Positions 1 through 4,810 of a stretch of DNA of 8,594 nt are shown piece by piece (position 1 is the first letter of the stretch; each line of letters begins with the position of its first letter). The translations under genes and the position numbers were made by a program. Source of the stretch: Nitrososphaerota archaeon (GTDB lineage Archaea; Thermoproteota; Nitrososphaeria; Nitrososphaerales; Gagatemarchaeaceae); assembly GCA_003135575.1 (NCBI GenBank), contig PLCG01000047.1, positions 6,136-14,729 of the forward strand, in the 5' to 3' direction. The notes below the pieces were generated by a model. The model was given only the letters and a program-made list of their open reading frames with translations. It was not told where the DNA came from and searched no databases.

Positions 1-2
1 GC

Positions 3-122
3 GCCGCGCTCTCAGCCTTGGGCGTCAAGGGGCTGCTCCAGCTTGCGGGGGTGATAGCCTCCTCCGAGACGAAACAGGCCATCACTTCTCTCGTCCGGCC
101 CTCGAGCTCGCGCAAGAAGTGA
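3..122 (+). CDS. C-terminal fragment of an unidentified protein
   Basis: An open frame runs in from the left edge and ends at TGA 120-122, giving 39 residues. It begins AALSALGVKGLLQLAGVIAS and ends in a basic, Ser-rich tail (SSSRKK). The middle is an amphipathic or hydrophobic helix-like stretch. Codon use is GC-rich like the neighbouring genes, so I take it as the real 3' end of an upstream gene. I do not recognise the family, and no catalytic motif lies in this fragment. The zinc-ribbon gene starts about 60 nt later behind its own TATA-like box, so the two are probably separate transcription units. Confidence 0.55.
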   Translation, partial: AALSALGVKGLLQLAGVIASSETKQAITSLVRPSSSRKK

Positions 123-140
123 CCTCCGGGCGTGCTGATT

Positions 141-159
141 TAGGAAGGTATAATTCCTA
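141..159 (+). promoter_or_regulatory. TATA box inside a small palindrome, promoter of the zinc ribbon/EF-1beta pair
   Basis: GGTATAA (147-153) is an archaeal TATA-like element about 30 nt before the TTG start at 182, consistent with a leaderless transcript. It is flanked by a perfect 6-bp inverted repeat, TAGGAA (141-146) and TTCCTA (154-159). Such a repeat could be an operator for a dimeric repressor competing with TBP, but this is inference and no regulator is identified. Confidence 0.5.
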
Positions 160-181
160 GCCGTGGCGGGGCGTTCCAAGC

Positions 182-364
182 TTGTCGCAAAAGTCGGTCG
201 CGCTGCCGGTTTGCACCTCCTGCAACCGCCCCATCATGCCTGGCGAGGCTGCTTCAAAGTTCCACTGCCCAAGCTGCCAGCAGGTCATTGTGTGGCGCTG
301 CGAGAAATGCCGCAAGTTCTCGCGCAGATACAAGTGCGTCAACTGCGGATTCGAGGGACCATAA
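182..364 (+). CDS. Small archaeal zinc-ribbon protein, likely RNA/translation associated
   Basis: This 60-residue protein has four CxxC knuckles in two pairs: CTSC at 11-14 with CPSC, then CEKC with CVNC near the C terminus. It ends in GFEGP. The pattern matches the small archaeal zinc-ribbon family (COG2888 type, predicted RNA-binding). This family is commonly found beside EF-1beta, and here EF-1beta follows after only 2 nt, so co-transcription is expected and a translation-related role is likely. The start is TTG 182: the frame has a stop at 158-160, no ATG or GTG lies between, and the TATA box is correctly spaced for a leaderless start. The next in-frame ATG, inside the first ribbon, would remove the CTSC pair. 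The precise molecular function is not established from sequence. Confidence 0.88.
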   Translation: MSQKSVALPVCTSCNRPIMPGEAASKFHCPSCQQVIVWRCEKCRKFSRRYKCVNCGFEGP

Positions 365-366
365 AG

Positions 367-651
367 ATGGGCTCCTACCTCGTGCGGGTGAAGGTCATGC
401 CCTCAGGTCCCGAAGTCCCCTCTGACAAGCTCCTCGAGTCGGTAAGGGGAGTCCTCGGGAAGGAGATGACGATCAGGGGCAGCAAGGAAGACCCGATCGC
501 CTTCGGCCTCTACGCGCTGATAATCGACATCATCGCACCCGAAGAGGAAGGGATGGTGGACAAGGTCGAGGCTGCGGTAGCCACGGCCCCGCTCGTGACC
601 CAGTCAGACCTCATGGGCGTCAGCAGGATGTCCAGCACCCTCAAAGTCTGA
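367..651 (+). CDS. ef1b: Translation elongation factor EF-1 beta (aEF1B)
   Basis: This is a 94-residue protein, the usual length of archaeal aEF1B (about 90). It is the guanine nucleotide exchange factor for aEF1A, the GTPase that brings aminoacyl-tRNA to the ribosome. Features read directly are an N-terminal beta strand (SYLVRVKVMPSGPEVP), a helix with Asp-Lys-Leu-Leu-Glu-Ser, the core strand FGLYALIIDIIAPEEEG, and the C-terminal helix and strand. These fit the ferredoxin-like alpha/beta sandwich of the family. ATG 367 follows the zinc-ribbon stop by 2 nt, and GAGGG (about 353-357) inside that gene is a plausible Shine-Dalgarno site 9 nt upstream. The frame stays open upstream to GTG 163, but that extension would be antisense-like sequence through the zinc-ribbon gene and is not expected in the family. 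Confidence 0.93.
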   Translation: MGSYLVRVKVMPSGPEVPSDKLLESVRGVLGKEMTIRGSKEDPIAFGLYALIIDIIAPEEEGMVDKVEAAVATAPLVTQSDLMGVSRMSSTLKV

Positions 652-667
652 AATCCCGTCCTAGAAG

Positions 668-676
668 CTTTTATAA
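668..676 (+). promoter_or_regulatory. TATA box upstream of the winged-helix gene
   Basis: TTTTATAAC-like sequence follows the EF-1beta stop by about 17 nt and is the only strong TATA-like element in the 69-nt gap. It predicts a transcription start near 698-702, which leaves a leader of about 20 nt to TTG 721 with no evident Shine-Dalgarno site. Confidence 0.5.
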
Positions 677-720
677 CCCGGGCGGCGAACTCAACCCATC
701 TCTGCAGAGTATAGGCACTA

Positions 721-975
721 TTGCGTGTTGTTAGAAATTTGAGACCTCCACTTCGATTTGCGGTTCTTGAGCTCATCAAGGAGAAGAAGCACGCCACCGA
801 CGAGGAGCTGCTCGACCTCCTGAACAAGGTAGAGGGCTACTCGATGCACGAGCTGAACAAGGCGCTCCTTGATCTCGAGATACTCGGGATGATATCAGTG
901 AGATGGGTCGCTAAGGAGAAGCGGCGCATCGAGTTCGTAGAGGCTGCACCCCCTCCGGTCAGATACGCCGAGTGA
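721..975 (+). CDS. Small winged-helix (wHTH-like) protein
   Basis: This 84-residue protein is predicted to fold as a winged helix. It has helix 1 (LRFAVLELIKEKKHATDEEL), helix 2 (DLLNKV), a recognition-like helix (SMHELNKALLDLEILGMI) and a beta-hairpin wing (SVRWVAKEKRRIEFVE), followed by a Pro-rich tail. The order helix, 'T/SxxEL', helix, 'LxxLexxGmI' and basic wing is typical of archaeal wHTH DNA-binding or protein-interaction domains. I cannot name a family or target. An in-frame TAG at 712-714 limits the start to TTG 721 or TTG 739; the latter would give MRPPLRFAVLEL, equally plausible. It sits between the EF-1beta operon and FEN-1, same strand, so a replication or translation link is possible but unproven. 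Confidence 0.72.
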   Translation: MRVVRNLRPPLRFAVLELIKEKKHATDEELLDLLNKVEGYSMHELNKALLDLEILGMISVRWVAKEKRRIEFVEAAPPPVRYAE

Positions 976-977
976 TT

Positions 978-987
978 AGTTTTTTAG
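978..987 (+). terminator. Possible T-tract terminator after the winged-helix gene
   Basis: A run of six T (980-985) within TTAGTTTTTTAG follows the stop codon at once. Archaeal RNA polymerase often terminates at such U-tracts without a hairpin. There is no clear TATA box between here and FEN-1, so read-through into FEN-1 is also possible. Confidence 0.3.
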
Positions 988-1036
988 CGGGGAATCGCGC
1001 GCTTCGCTAGGGAAGTTGGCGAGATGGCGAGCGGTC

Positions 1037-1044
1037 AGGTGATC
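1037..1044 (+). promoter_or_regulatory. Strong Shine-Dalgarno site deciding the TTG start of FEN-1
   Basis: AGGTGATC is an 8-base match to the canonical anti-Shine-Dalgarno tail of archaeal 16S rRNA, with an 8-nt spacer to TTG 1053. It is the best ribosome binding site in the window and supports the non-ATG start. Confidence 0.7.
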
Positions 1045-1052
1045 TACCGCTT

Positions 1053-2078
1053 TTGGGCGTAGACCTCGGGGACGTCGTCCCACGTAAGAAGGTCGCTCTC
1101 GAGTCTCTCAGCAACAAGAAGATAGCCATCGACGCCTACAACACGCTCTACCAGTTCCTCGCCATAATCCGCGGGTCGAGCGGCGAACACCTCAAGGACT
1201 CGAGGGGGAGGGTGACCAGCCACCTCAGCGGGCTCTTCTACAGGAACATCAACCTGCTCGAGCTGGGGATGAAGCTCGTCTACGTCTTCGACGGGGCCCC
1301 TCCTGAGCTCAAGGCAGTCGAGATTGACAGGCGGAGGAAGCAGAGGGACGAGGCGAAGCGCCAATACACCGTCGCCCTCGAGGCTGGCGACACGGTCAGT
1401 GCGAGGAAGTACGCCGAGGCCTCGACGTCCCTACGCCAGGACATGGTCGTCGAGTCGAAGCAGCTCCTCGACGCCATGGGCATCCCTTGGGTGGACGCGC
1501 CCTCCGAGGGTGAGGCGCAGGCCGCGGTGATGGCCATGGAGGGGACCGTCGACGCGGTAGGCTCGCAAGACCACGACTCGCTACTCTTCGGCGCCCCCCT
1601 TCTCGCGAGAAACATCACGATCTCAGGGAAGAGACGGCTTCCTAGCAAGAACATCTTCATCGACGTTGAGCCTGAGACGATCAACCTTCAGGAGACGTTG
1701 AAGGCCCTCGAGCTCACGAGGGAGCAGCTCATCGACTTTGGGATCCTCATGGGCACGGACTTCAACCCCGACGGCTTCAAGGGCATAGGCCCCGTGAGGG
1801 GGCTCAAGCTCCTGAAGACATACCATTCCCTCGAGAAGATCGAGCCGCTCAAGGAGGAGATCTCGAAGATCGACTACCAGGCGATACGGGACCTCTTCCT
1901 CCACCCACCGGCGAAGCACGGGATCACGCCTTCCTGGAGCGAGGTGAAACCCGACGCGCTGAGGGCGTACCTTGTAGACGAGCACTCGTTCTCCCGCGAG
2001 CGGGTCGAGGCTGCGATCAAGAGGGTCGTCGGCCTCGAGAGCTCAAAGACCGAGACGCTCGAGAAGTGGTTCGGATAG
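1053..2078 (+). CDS. fen: Flap endonuclease 1 (FEN-1)
   Basis: A 341-residue structure-specific 5'-flap endonuclease acting in Okazaki fragment maturation and long-patch base excision repair. With TTG 1053 as residue 1, every metal-binding acidic residue falls at the standard archaeal FEN-1 position: D27 (IAIDAYN), D80 (YVFDGAPP), E152 and E154 (PSEGEAQAA), D173 and D175 (SQDHDSLLFG) and D236 (GTDFN). This confirms the start. The N domain is about 1-100, the helical arch about 85-135, the I domain about 120-260, and the helix-hairpin-helix is GFKGIGPVRGLKLLK (241-255), which binds the downstream duplex. The C terminus TETLEKWFG is a PCNA-interacting (PIP) box of the LxxWF type, although the usual first Gln is Thr. 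Length is typical (about 325-350). It is convergent with the MBL gene, 8 nt apart. Confidence 0.97.
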   Translation: MGVDLGDVVPRKKVALESLSNKKIAIDAYNTLYQFLAIIRGSSGEHLKDSRGRVTSHLSGLFYRNINLLELGMKLVYVFDGAPPELKAVEIDRRRKQRDEAKRQYTVALEAGDTVSARKYAEASTSLRQDMVVESKQLLDAMGIPWVDAPSEGEAQAAVMAMEGTVDAVGSQDHDSLLFGAPLLARNITISGKRRLPSKNIFIDVEPETINLQETLKALELTREQLIDFGILMGTDFNPDGFKGIGPVRGLKLLKTYHSLEKIEPLKEEISKIDYQAIRDLFLHPPAKHGITPSWSEVKPDALRAYLVDEHSFSRERVEAAIKRVVGLESSKTETLEKWFG

Positions 2079-2086
2079 CGCGACGC

Positions 2087-2698
2087 TCAGTCTTGGGTCA
2101 GGCGCTTGAAGTCGTCCACCGTCTTCGCAAGGAACGCGGGATTCTTTCGAGACTCCTCGCCCAGCGTCCTGAAAGGGACCTCTCCGTAGTCGTGGCCTGG
2201 ATAGATCACCGTCTCCTCGGGCAGCACAAGGATCACGTCGTGGAGACTCGAATACAGCTTGGCCGAAGACCCTCCTGGTAGGTCGGTCCGTCCCCACGCG
2301 TCGACGAAGAGCGTATCCCCGGTGAAGAGGTGACTCCCATCGTAGTAGCAGACGCTGTCCTCGGTATGCCCCGGTGTGTGCATCACTATGACGTCGTTCT
2401 GCCCTAGTCTCAACGTGTCTGCGTCTCGCACCTTGACCTTCGGGTTGACCTCCGAGCCTTCGAAGGCAACCGTCACCGCGCCGAGCTCGGCCGCGAGCTT
2501 TCCCATCGTCTTCACGTGGTCGTAGTGCCCGTGCGTGGCGCAGACATACTTCACCCGCAGCTTCTCGCTTGAGGCCAACTTCACGATCGGCTCGGTCTCC
2601 CAGCCTGAGTCAATGGCCAGCGCTTCCCTGCTCTCCTCGTCTACGAGAAGGTACGCGAAGTTCTGCATCGGCCCGACCGGGATCTGGTAGACCTTCAA
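2087..2698 (-). CDS. Metallo-beta-lactamase fold hydrolase, glyoxalase II / YcbL-like
   Basis: A 203-residue single-domain MBL protein carrying a complete dinuclear metal site: THGHYDH (H56, H58, D60, H61), TPGHTEDS (H111), TGDTLF (D128) and YPGHDYG (H169). The stretch following D128, WGRTDLPGGSS, resembles YcbL-type glyoxalase II-like proteins and also persulfide dioxygenases (ETHE1). The sequence supports thioester or related thiol-adduct hydrolysis (for example S-lactoyl thiols), but the exact substrate cannot be read. The start is TTG 2698, immediately after the NnrE stop (TGA 2702-2700) with a 1-nt gap, so the two genes are translationally coupled. No ATG lies upstream in frame. Soluble, with no signal peptide or membrane segment. 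Confidence 0.9.
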   Translation of the reverse strand: MKVYQIPVGPMQNFAYLLVDEESREALAIDSGWETEPIVKLASSEKLRVKYVCATHGHYDHVKTMGKLAAELGAVTVAFEGSEVNPKVKVRDADTLRLGQNDVIVMHTPGHTEDSVCYYDGSHLFTGDTLFVDAWGRTDLPGGSSAKLYSSLHDVILVLPEETVIYPGHDYGEVPFRTLGEESRKNPAFLAKTVDDFKRLTQD

Positions 2699-2699
2699 C

Positions 2700-3350
2700 T
2701 CAGAACGCCCTTATCCCTATTGGAACCACCACGACCTCTCCAGTGAACTCCTCGCGCCCCTTCAGTCCGATCTTCGGTAGGTGAAGGGCCACCGTGACAT
2801 CGGCCTTCACCGCGGGCCTGCTCGCCGCCCCGGTCGCGGGGTCGATCCCCGAGGGGAGGTCGATGGCGACCTTGCCCACCCTTGAGCCGTTTATCATCGA
2901 GATGGCAGTGGCGTAGGGCTCCCTCACGACGCCTCCCTTTACGCCGGTCCCGAAGATCGCGATCACTATCACCTCGGCTCCAGCCAGGACGCCTGAGTTC
3001 TCGCGGAGGCTCTCGGCATCCTCTGCGACGTGGAGCTTCGCCTTGGTTCCCGCCAACGCCTCCCAGTTCTCCCGCGCCTCCTCACTCCTTATCTTCCCGG
3101 GCCTCGCGAGCAGGATAACGTCTACGGTGCAACGCGCCGAGAGGTGCCTCGCGGCGACCATCCCATCGCCGCCGTTGTTGCCGCCTCCGCAAACGACACA
3201 CACGCGCTTGCCCGGGCCGTATCTGGAGAGGACGAACTCCGCGACACCTCTTCCAGCGTTTTCCATCAGCTCCTTCACCCCGAGCCCGTACTCTGAGGCG
3301 CCCCTTTCCAGCTCGCTCATCTCGTCCGGCGTGATGTAGTCCAAGGGCAT
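2700..3350 (-). CDS. nnrE: NAD(P)H-hydrate epimerase (YjeF_N domain)
   Basis: A 216-residue protein equal to a stand-alone YjeF_N domain. It interconverts R- and S-NAD(P)HX, the damaged hydrates of NAD(P)H, so that the S form can be dehydrated by NnrD. Motifs seen: the N-terminal ITPDEM and LMENAGRGVAE, the nucleotide-binding loop GGGNNGGDG (55-63), FGTGVKGG (133-140) and AIDLPSGIDPATG (162-174) with the conserved D164. The Asp usually found just before the FGTG loop is replaced by a hydrophobic residue. There is no fused NnrD (ADP-dependent dehydratase) domain and none in the window. I chose ATG 3350 because family members start a few residues before ITPEEM and because it suits the promoter at 3379-3388; ATG 3392 would add 14 residues. 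The frame remains open further upstream, antisense to the thioesterase, which is not real coding. Confidence 0.9.
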   Translation of the reverse strand: MPLDYITPDEMSELERGASEYGLGVKELMENAGRGVAEFVLSRYGPGKRVCVVCGGGNNGGDGMVAARHLSARCTVDVILLARPGKIRSEEARENWEALAGTKAKLHVAEDAESLRENSGVLAGAEVIVIAIFGTGVKGGVVREPYATAISMINGSRVGKVAIDLPSGIDPATGAASRPAVKADVTVALHLPKIGLKGREEFTGEVVVVPIGIRAF

Positions 3351-3378
3351 CTCGTCTGTCCTTCCTGCCGATGAATCA

Positions 3379-3388
3379 GCTTTATGAA
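3379..3388. promoter_or_regulatory. Shared TATA-like box between nnrE (-) and the thioesterase (+)
   Basis: The only AT-rich element between the divergent starts is AGCTTTATGA (3379-3388), which reads as TCATAAAGCT on the other strand. It lies about 34 nt from ATG 3350 and about 36 nt from ATG 3420, so one box may serve both directions with leaders of roughly 7-10 nt. The element is inferred from spacing only. Confidence 0.45.
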
Positions 3389-3419
3389 CCATCGCGCACC
3401 TCGCCCTTCTCACCAGAAA

Positions 3420-3905
3420 ATGAGCCGCAAAGGAGGAGGCAAGCACGTCTCTGTGTCGGAGATGACGACGGTCAGGCTGATGATGCCGACCGACGGGAAC
3501 ATCCTGGGGAACGTCTTCGGAGGGGCGATCATGAGGTACATGGACGAGGTCGCGGGGATCGTCGCGTTCCATCACGCGAGGAAGAACGTAGTAACCGCCT
3601 CGATCGACCGGATGGACTTTTACGCCCCTGTCTATGTCGGCAACCTGCTCATCCTCAAGGCGGCAGTGAACTACGTGGGGAAGACCTCGATGGAGGTCGG
3701 GGTGCGCATCGAGGCCGAGGATCCGCTGACGGGGACGACCGCCCACACAGGCTCTTGCTATCTCACGTTCGTCGCGCTCGACTGGAACAGCAAGCCAAGC
3801 CGGGTCGAGCCGATCATCCCGGTAACGGCAGACGAGAAGAGGCGTTACCGCGAAGCCCAGGCCAGGAGGAAGATGAGGGAGACGGCCTCGAGCCGCAAGC
3901 GGTAA
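3420..3905 (+). CDS. Acyl-CoA thioesterase, hotdog fold (YciA / cytosolic ACOT type)
   Basis: A 161-residue protein predicted to hydrolyse acyl-CoA to free fatty acid and CoA. The hallmark is at residues 23-46: P-T-D-x-N, then GNVFGGAIMRYMDEVAG, with N27, the GGA turn beginning the central 'sausage' helix, and acidic D42/E43. Strands follow (TASIDRMDFYAPVYVGNLLI, then SMEVGVRIEAEDPLTG and AHTGSCYLTFVALD), typical of the single-hotdog YciA family that assembles as a hexamer. The last 20 or so residues are highly basic. ATG 3420 is preferred because the TATA-like box at 3379-3388 would place transcription start near 3410; an upstream in-frame ATG at 3384 overlaps that box. In archaea the physiological acyl-CoA is uncertain, since membrane lipids are isoprenoid. 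Confidence 0.88.
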   Translation: MSRKGGGKHVSVSEMTTVRLMMPTDGNILGNVFGGAIMRYMDEVAGIVAFHHARKNVVTASIDRMDFYAPVYVGNLLILKAAVNYVGKTSMEVGVRIEAEDPLTGTTAHTGSCYLTFVALDWNSKPSRVEPIIPVTADEKRRYREAQARRKMRETASSRKR

Positions 3906-3908
3906 TGA

Positions 3909-3928
3909 GTTTGATTAGAAGTTCAAAC
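3909..3928. repeat. Small inverted repeat in the 70-nt gap before the TPR-like gene
   Basis: GTTTGA (3909-3914) and TCAAAC (3923-3928) form a 6-bp inverted repeat with an 8-nt loop, four bases past the thioesterase stop. It could be a weak terminator hairpin or an operator just upstream of the TATA-like elements of the next gene. There is no following T-tract, so the terminator reading is weak. Confidence 0.3.
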
Positions 3929-3943
3929 AATATAGAGTCGATG

Positions 3944-3953
3944 TATGTTAATG
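3944..3953 (+). promoter_or_regulatory. TATA-like box before the TPR-like gene
   Basis: TATGTTAATG is centred about 27 nt before ATG 3976 and would give a leaderless transcript. A second AT-rich element, CAATATAG (about 3928-3935), lies further upstream and would give a leader of roughly 18 nt. Confidence 0.35.
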
Positions 3954-3975
3954 CTGCCGGCGGAACTACAATAGC

Positions 3976-4329
3976 ATGAGCTTCTCCGACGTCCTTCAAC
4001 TGGCTCAGATAGGGAAGAGAGACGCTGCCGCGATCCTCCTGAAGGAGGAGTTCGGCAAGCTGCAGTCACCGGAGCAGAGGGTCAACCTTTGCAAGTGGAT
4101 AGCCTCGTGCTTCGAGGGGCTGCAGGACTTTAGCAGCGCAGCCGAGTGGTATGAGATGACAGGTCTTCTTTCCCTCGGCGAGACGAGCAGCGACGCCGCG
4201 AACGCGATCCGGGCCTTGCCAGAGTACGAGAAGGCGCGCGAATACTACACGCTGTGCGAGGACGAGGAGAAGGTGGAACTCTGCTCCTCGGTGATAGCCC
4301 AGCTAAACAAGTGCTTCGTCGCTTCTTGA
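3976..4329 (+). CDS. Small TPR-like helical repeat protein, function unknown
   Basis: This 117-residue protein is predicted to be all helical. It reads as consecutive helix pairs with the small/large residue spacing of tetratricopeptide repeats: residues about 2-28 (VLQLAQIGKRDAAAILLKEE), about 33-65 (NLCKWIASCFEGLQDFSSAA then EWYEMTGLLSLG), and about 70-110 (ANAIRALPEYEKAREYYTLC then KVELCSSVIAQL). Such folds usually mediate protein contacts. There is no signal peptide, membrane segment or catalytic motif. Four Cys residues are present but not in paired metal-binding motifs. The start is ATG 3976 behind AT-rich promoter-like sequence. It is tail-to-tail with the 49-residue zinc ribbon, 7 nt apart. 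I do not recognise a named family. Confidence 0.75.
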   Translation: MSFSDVLQLAQIGKRDAAAILLKEEFGKLQSPEQRVNLCKWIASCFEGLQDFSSAAEWYEMTGLLSLGETSSDAANAIRALPEYEKAREYYTLCEDEEKVELCSSVIAQLNKCFVAS

Positions 4330-4336
4330 CCCGAAG

Positions 4337-4486
4337 CTAGCCAGTCTTGTCCTGACCTACGGCCTTGCGCCTGTTGACTGTCTTCGTATAGCAGGAGACG
4401 CAGATGGTCTCCTCCTTCGTGCCAATCTTGAAGGGCTTGCCCTCCGCCTTCAGCACGGCGTCACAGAGGTAGCACTTCAACTCCAA
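4337..4486 (-). CDS. 49-residue zinc-ribbon protein
   Basis: A short gene read directly on the minus strand: TTG 4486 to TAG 4339-4337. It encodes MELKCYLCDAVLKAEGKPFK, then a loop IGTKEET, then CVSC, and a Lys/Arg-rich tail (KTVNRRKAVGQDKTG). The two CxxC knuckles, 22 residues apart, form a one-zinc ribbon, and the basic tail suggests nucleic-acid contact. The frame begins only four codons after the TGA of the Hjc-like gene and in the same reading frame, so the two are almost certainly co-transcribed. A downstream TTG at 4480 is an alternative start. Homologues and function are unknown to me. It is called real because of the intact paired motif, good codon use and tight packing between two genes. 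Confidence 0.7.
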   Translation of the reverse strand: MELKCYLCDAVLKAEGKPFKIGTKEETICVSCYTKTVNRRKAVGQDKTG

Positions 4487-4498
4487 AGGTTGCCCATC

Positions 4499-4810
4499 TC
4501 ACTTGCGAGCGAAGAGCCTTCTCTTCTCAAGATGGCCCCGTCCCTTGAAATGCCAAATCTCTGCGTCGGCGTTGAACGCCTCTGCCCATTTAACCAATTC
4601 CTTGGCCTCCTCGGCCTTCATCCTCGCCTTTCCGTTCTTCACCTGGATCAAGAGCGTGACGCCGAGCTTCGCCGCGAAGACATCGACGGGGCTGTGGGAG
4701 CCGGCGCTCCGCGAGACCACCCATCCCTCGCTCCTCAGAATCGTCATGACCTTGTATTCGCGCGATCTCCCCCTTTCATATTGTCGATTAGGCAACTTTT
4801 CGAAATTCAC
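4499..4810 (-). CDS. Hjc-like PD-(D/E)XK nuclease (Holliday-junction resolvase-like)
   Basis: A 103-residue protein with the small archaeal Holliday-junction-resolvase-like nuclease layout. Residues: E18 in the first helix (YERGRSREYKV), the strand and loop VVSRSAGSHSPVD with D43, then LIQVK with Q56 and K58, and a C-terminal helix and strand (ELVKWAEAFNADAEIWHFKG). In Hjc the catalytic set is E, D, E-x-K; here the E of the last motif is Q, a substitution that occurs within the PD-(D/E)XK superfamily. Expected activity is metal-dependent DNA cleavage, perhaps of branched DNA, but an orphan restriction-like nuclease is also possible. Start GTG 4810 overlaps the upstream gene by 23 nt; TTG 4795 is an alternative that leaves all motifs intact. 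Confidence 0.8.
   Translation of the reverse strand: MNFEKLPNRQYERGRSREYKVMTILRSEGWVVSRSAGSHSPVDVFAAKLGVTLLIQVKNGKARMKAEEAKELVKWAEAFNADAEIWHFKGRGHLEKRRLFARK

Noticed and set aside
163..366. Upstream extension of the EF-1beta frame from GTG 163 giving a 162-residue protein
   Set aside because: The extension reads through the zinc-ribbon gene in another frame, and archaeal EF-1beta is about 90 residues, beginning just as the ATG 367 product does. The GTG also lies too close to the TATA box.
1280..1684. Minus-strand 134-residue open frame within FEN-1
   Set aside because: Antisense of a confidently identified FEN-1 region; long antisense frames are expected in GC-rich genes.
3351..3746. Long N-terminal extension of the NnrE frame on the minus strand
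   Set aside because: It is antisense to the thioesterase, whose hotdog motif is intact, and its residues (rich in His, Asp, Arg and Pro) look like a reverse-frame shadow.
3371..3979. Plus-strand 202-residue open frame overlapping the thioesterase
   Set aside because: Composition is Arg/Gly/Asp-rich out-of-frame translation with no recognisable motif. The thioesterase frame at 3420-3905 explains the region.
4477..4497. ATG at 4497 (minus strand) right after the Hjc-like stop as start of the small zinc ribbon
   Set aside because: That ATG is in a different frame and reaches TGA after six codons. The zinc-ribbon frame starts at TTG 4486.
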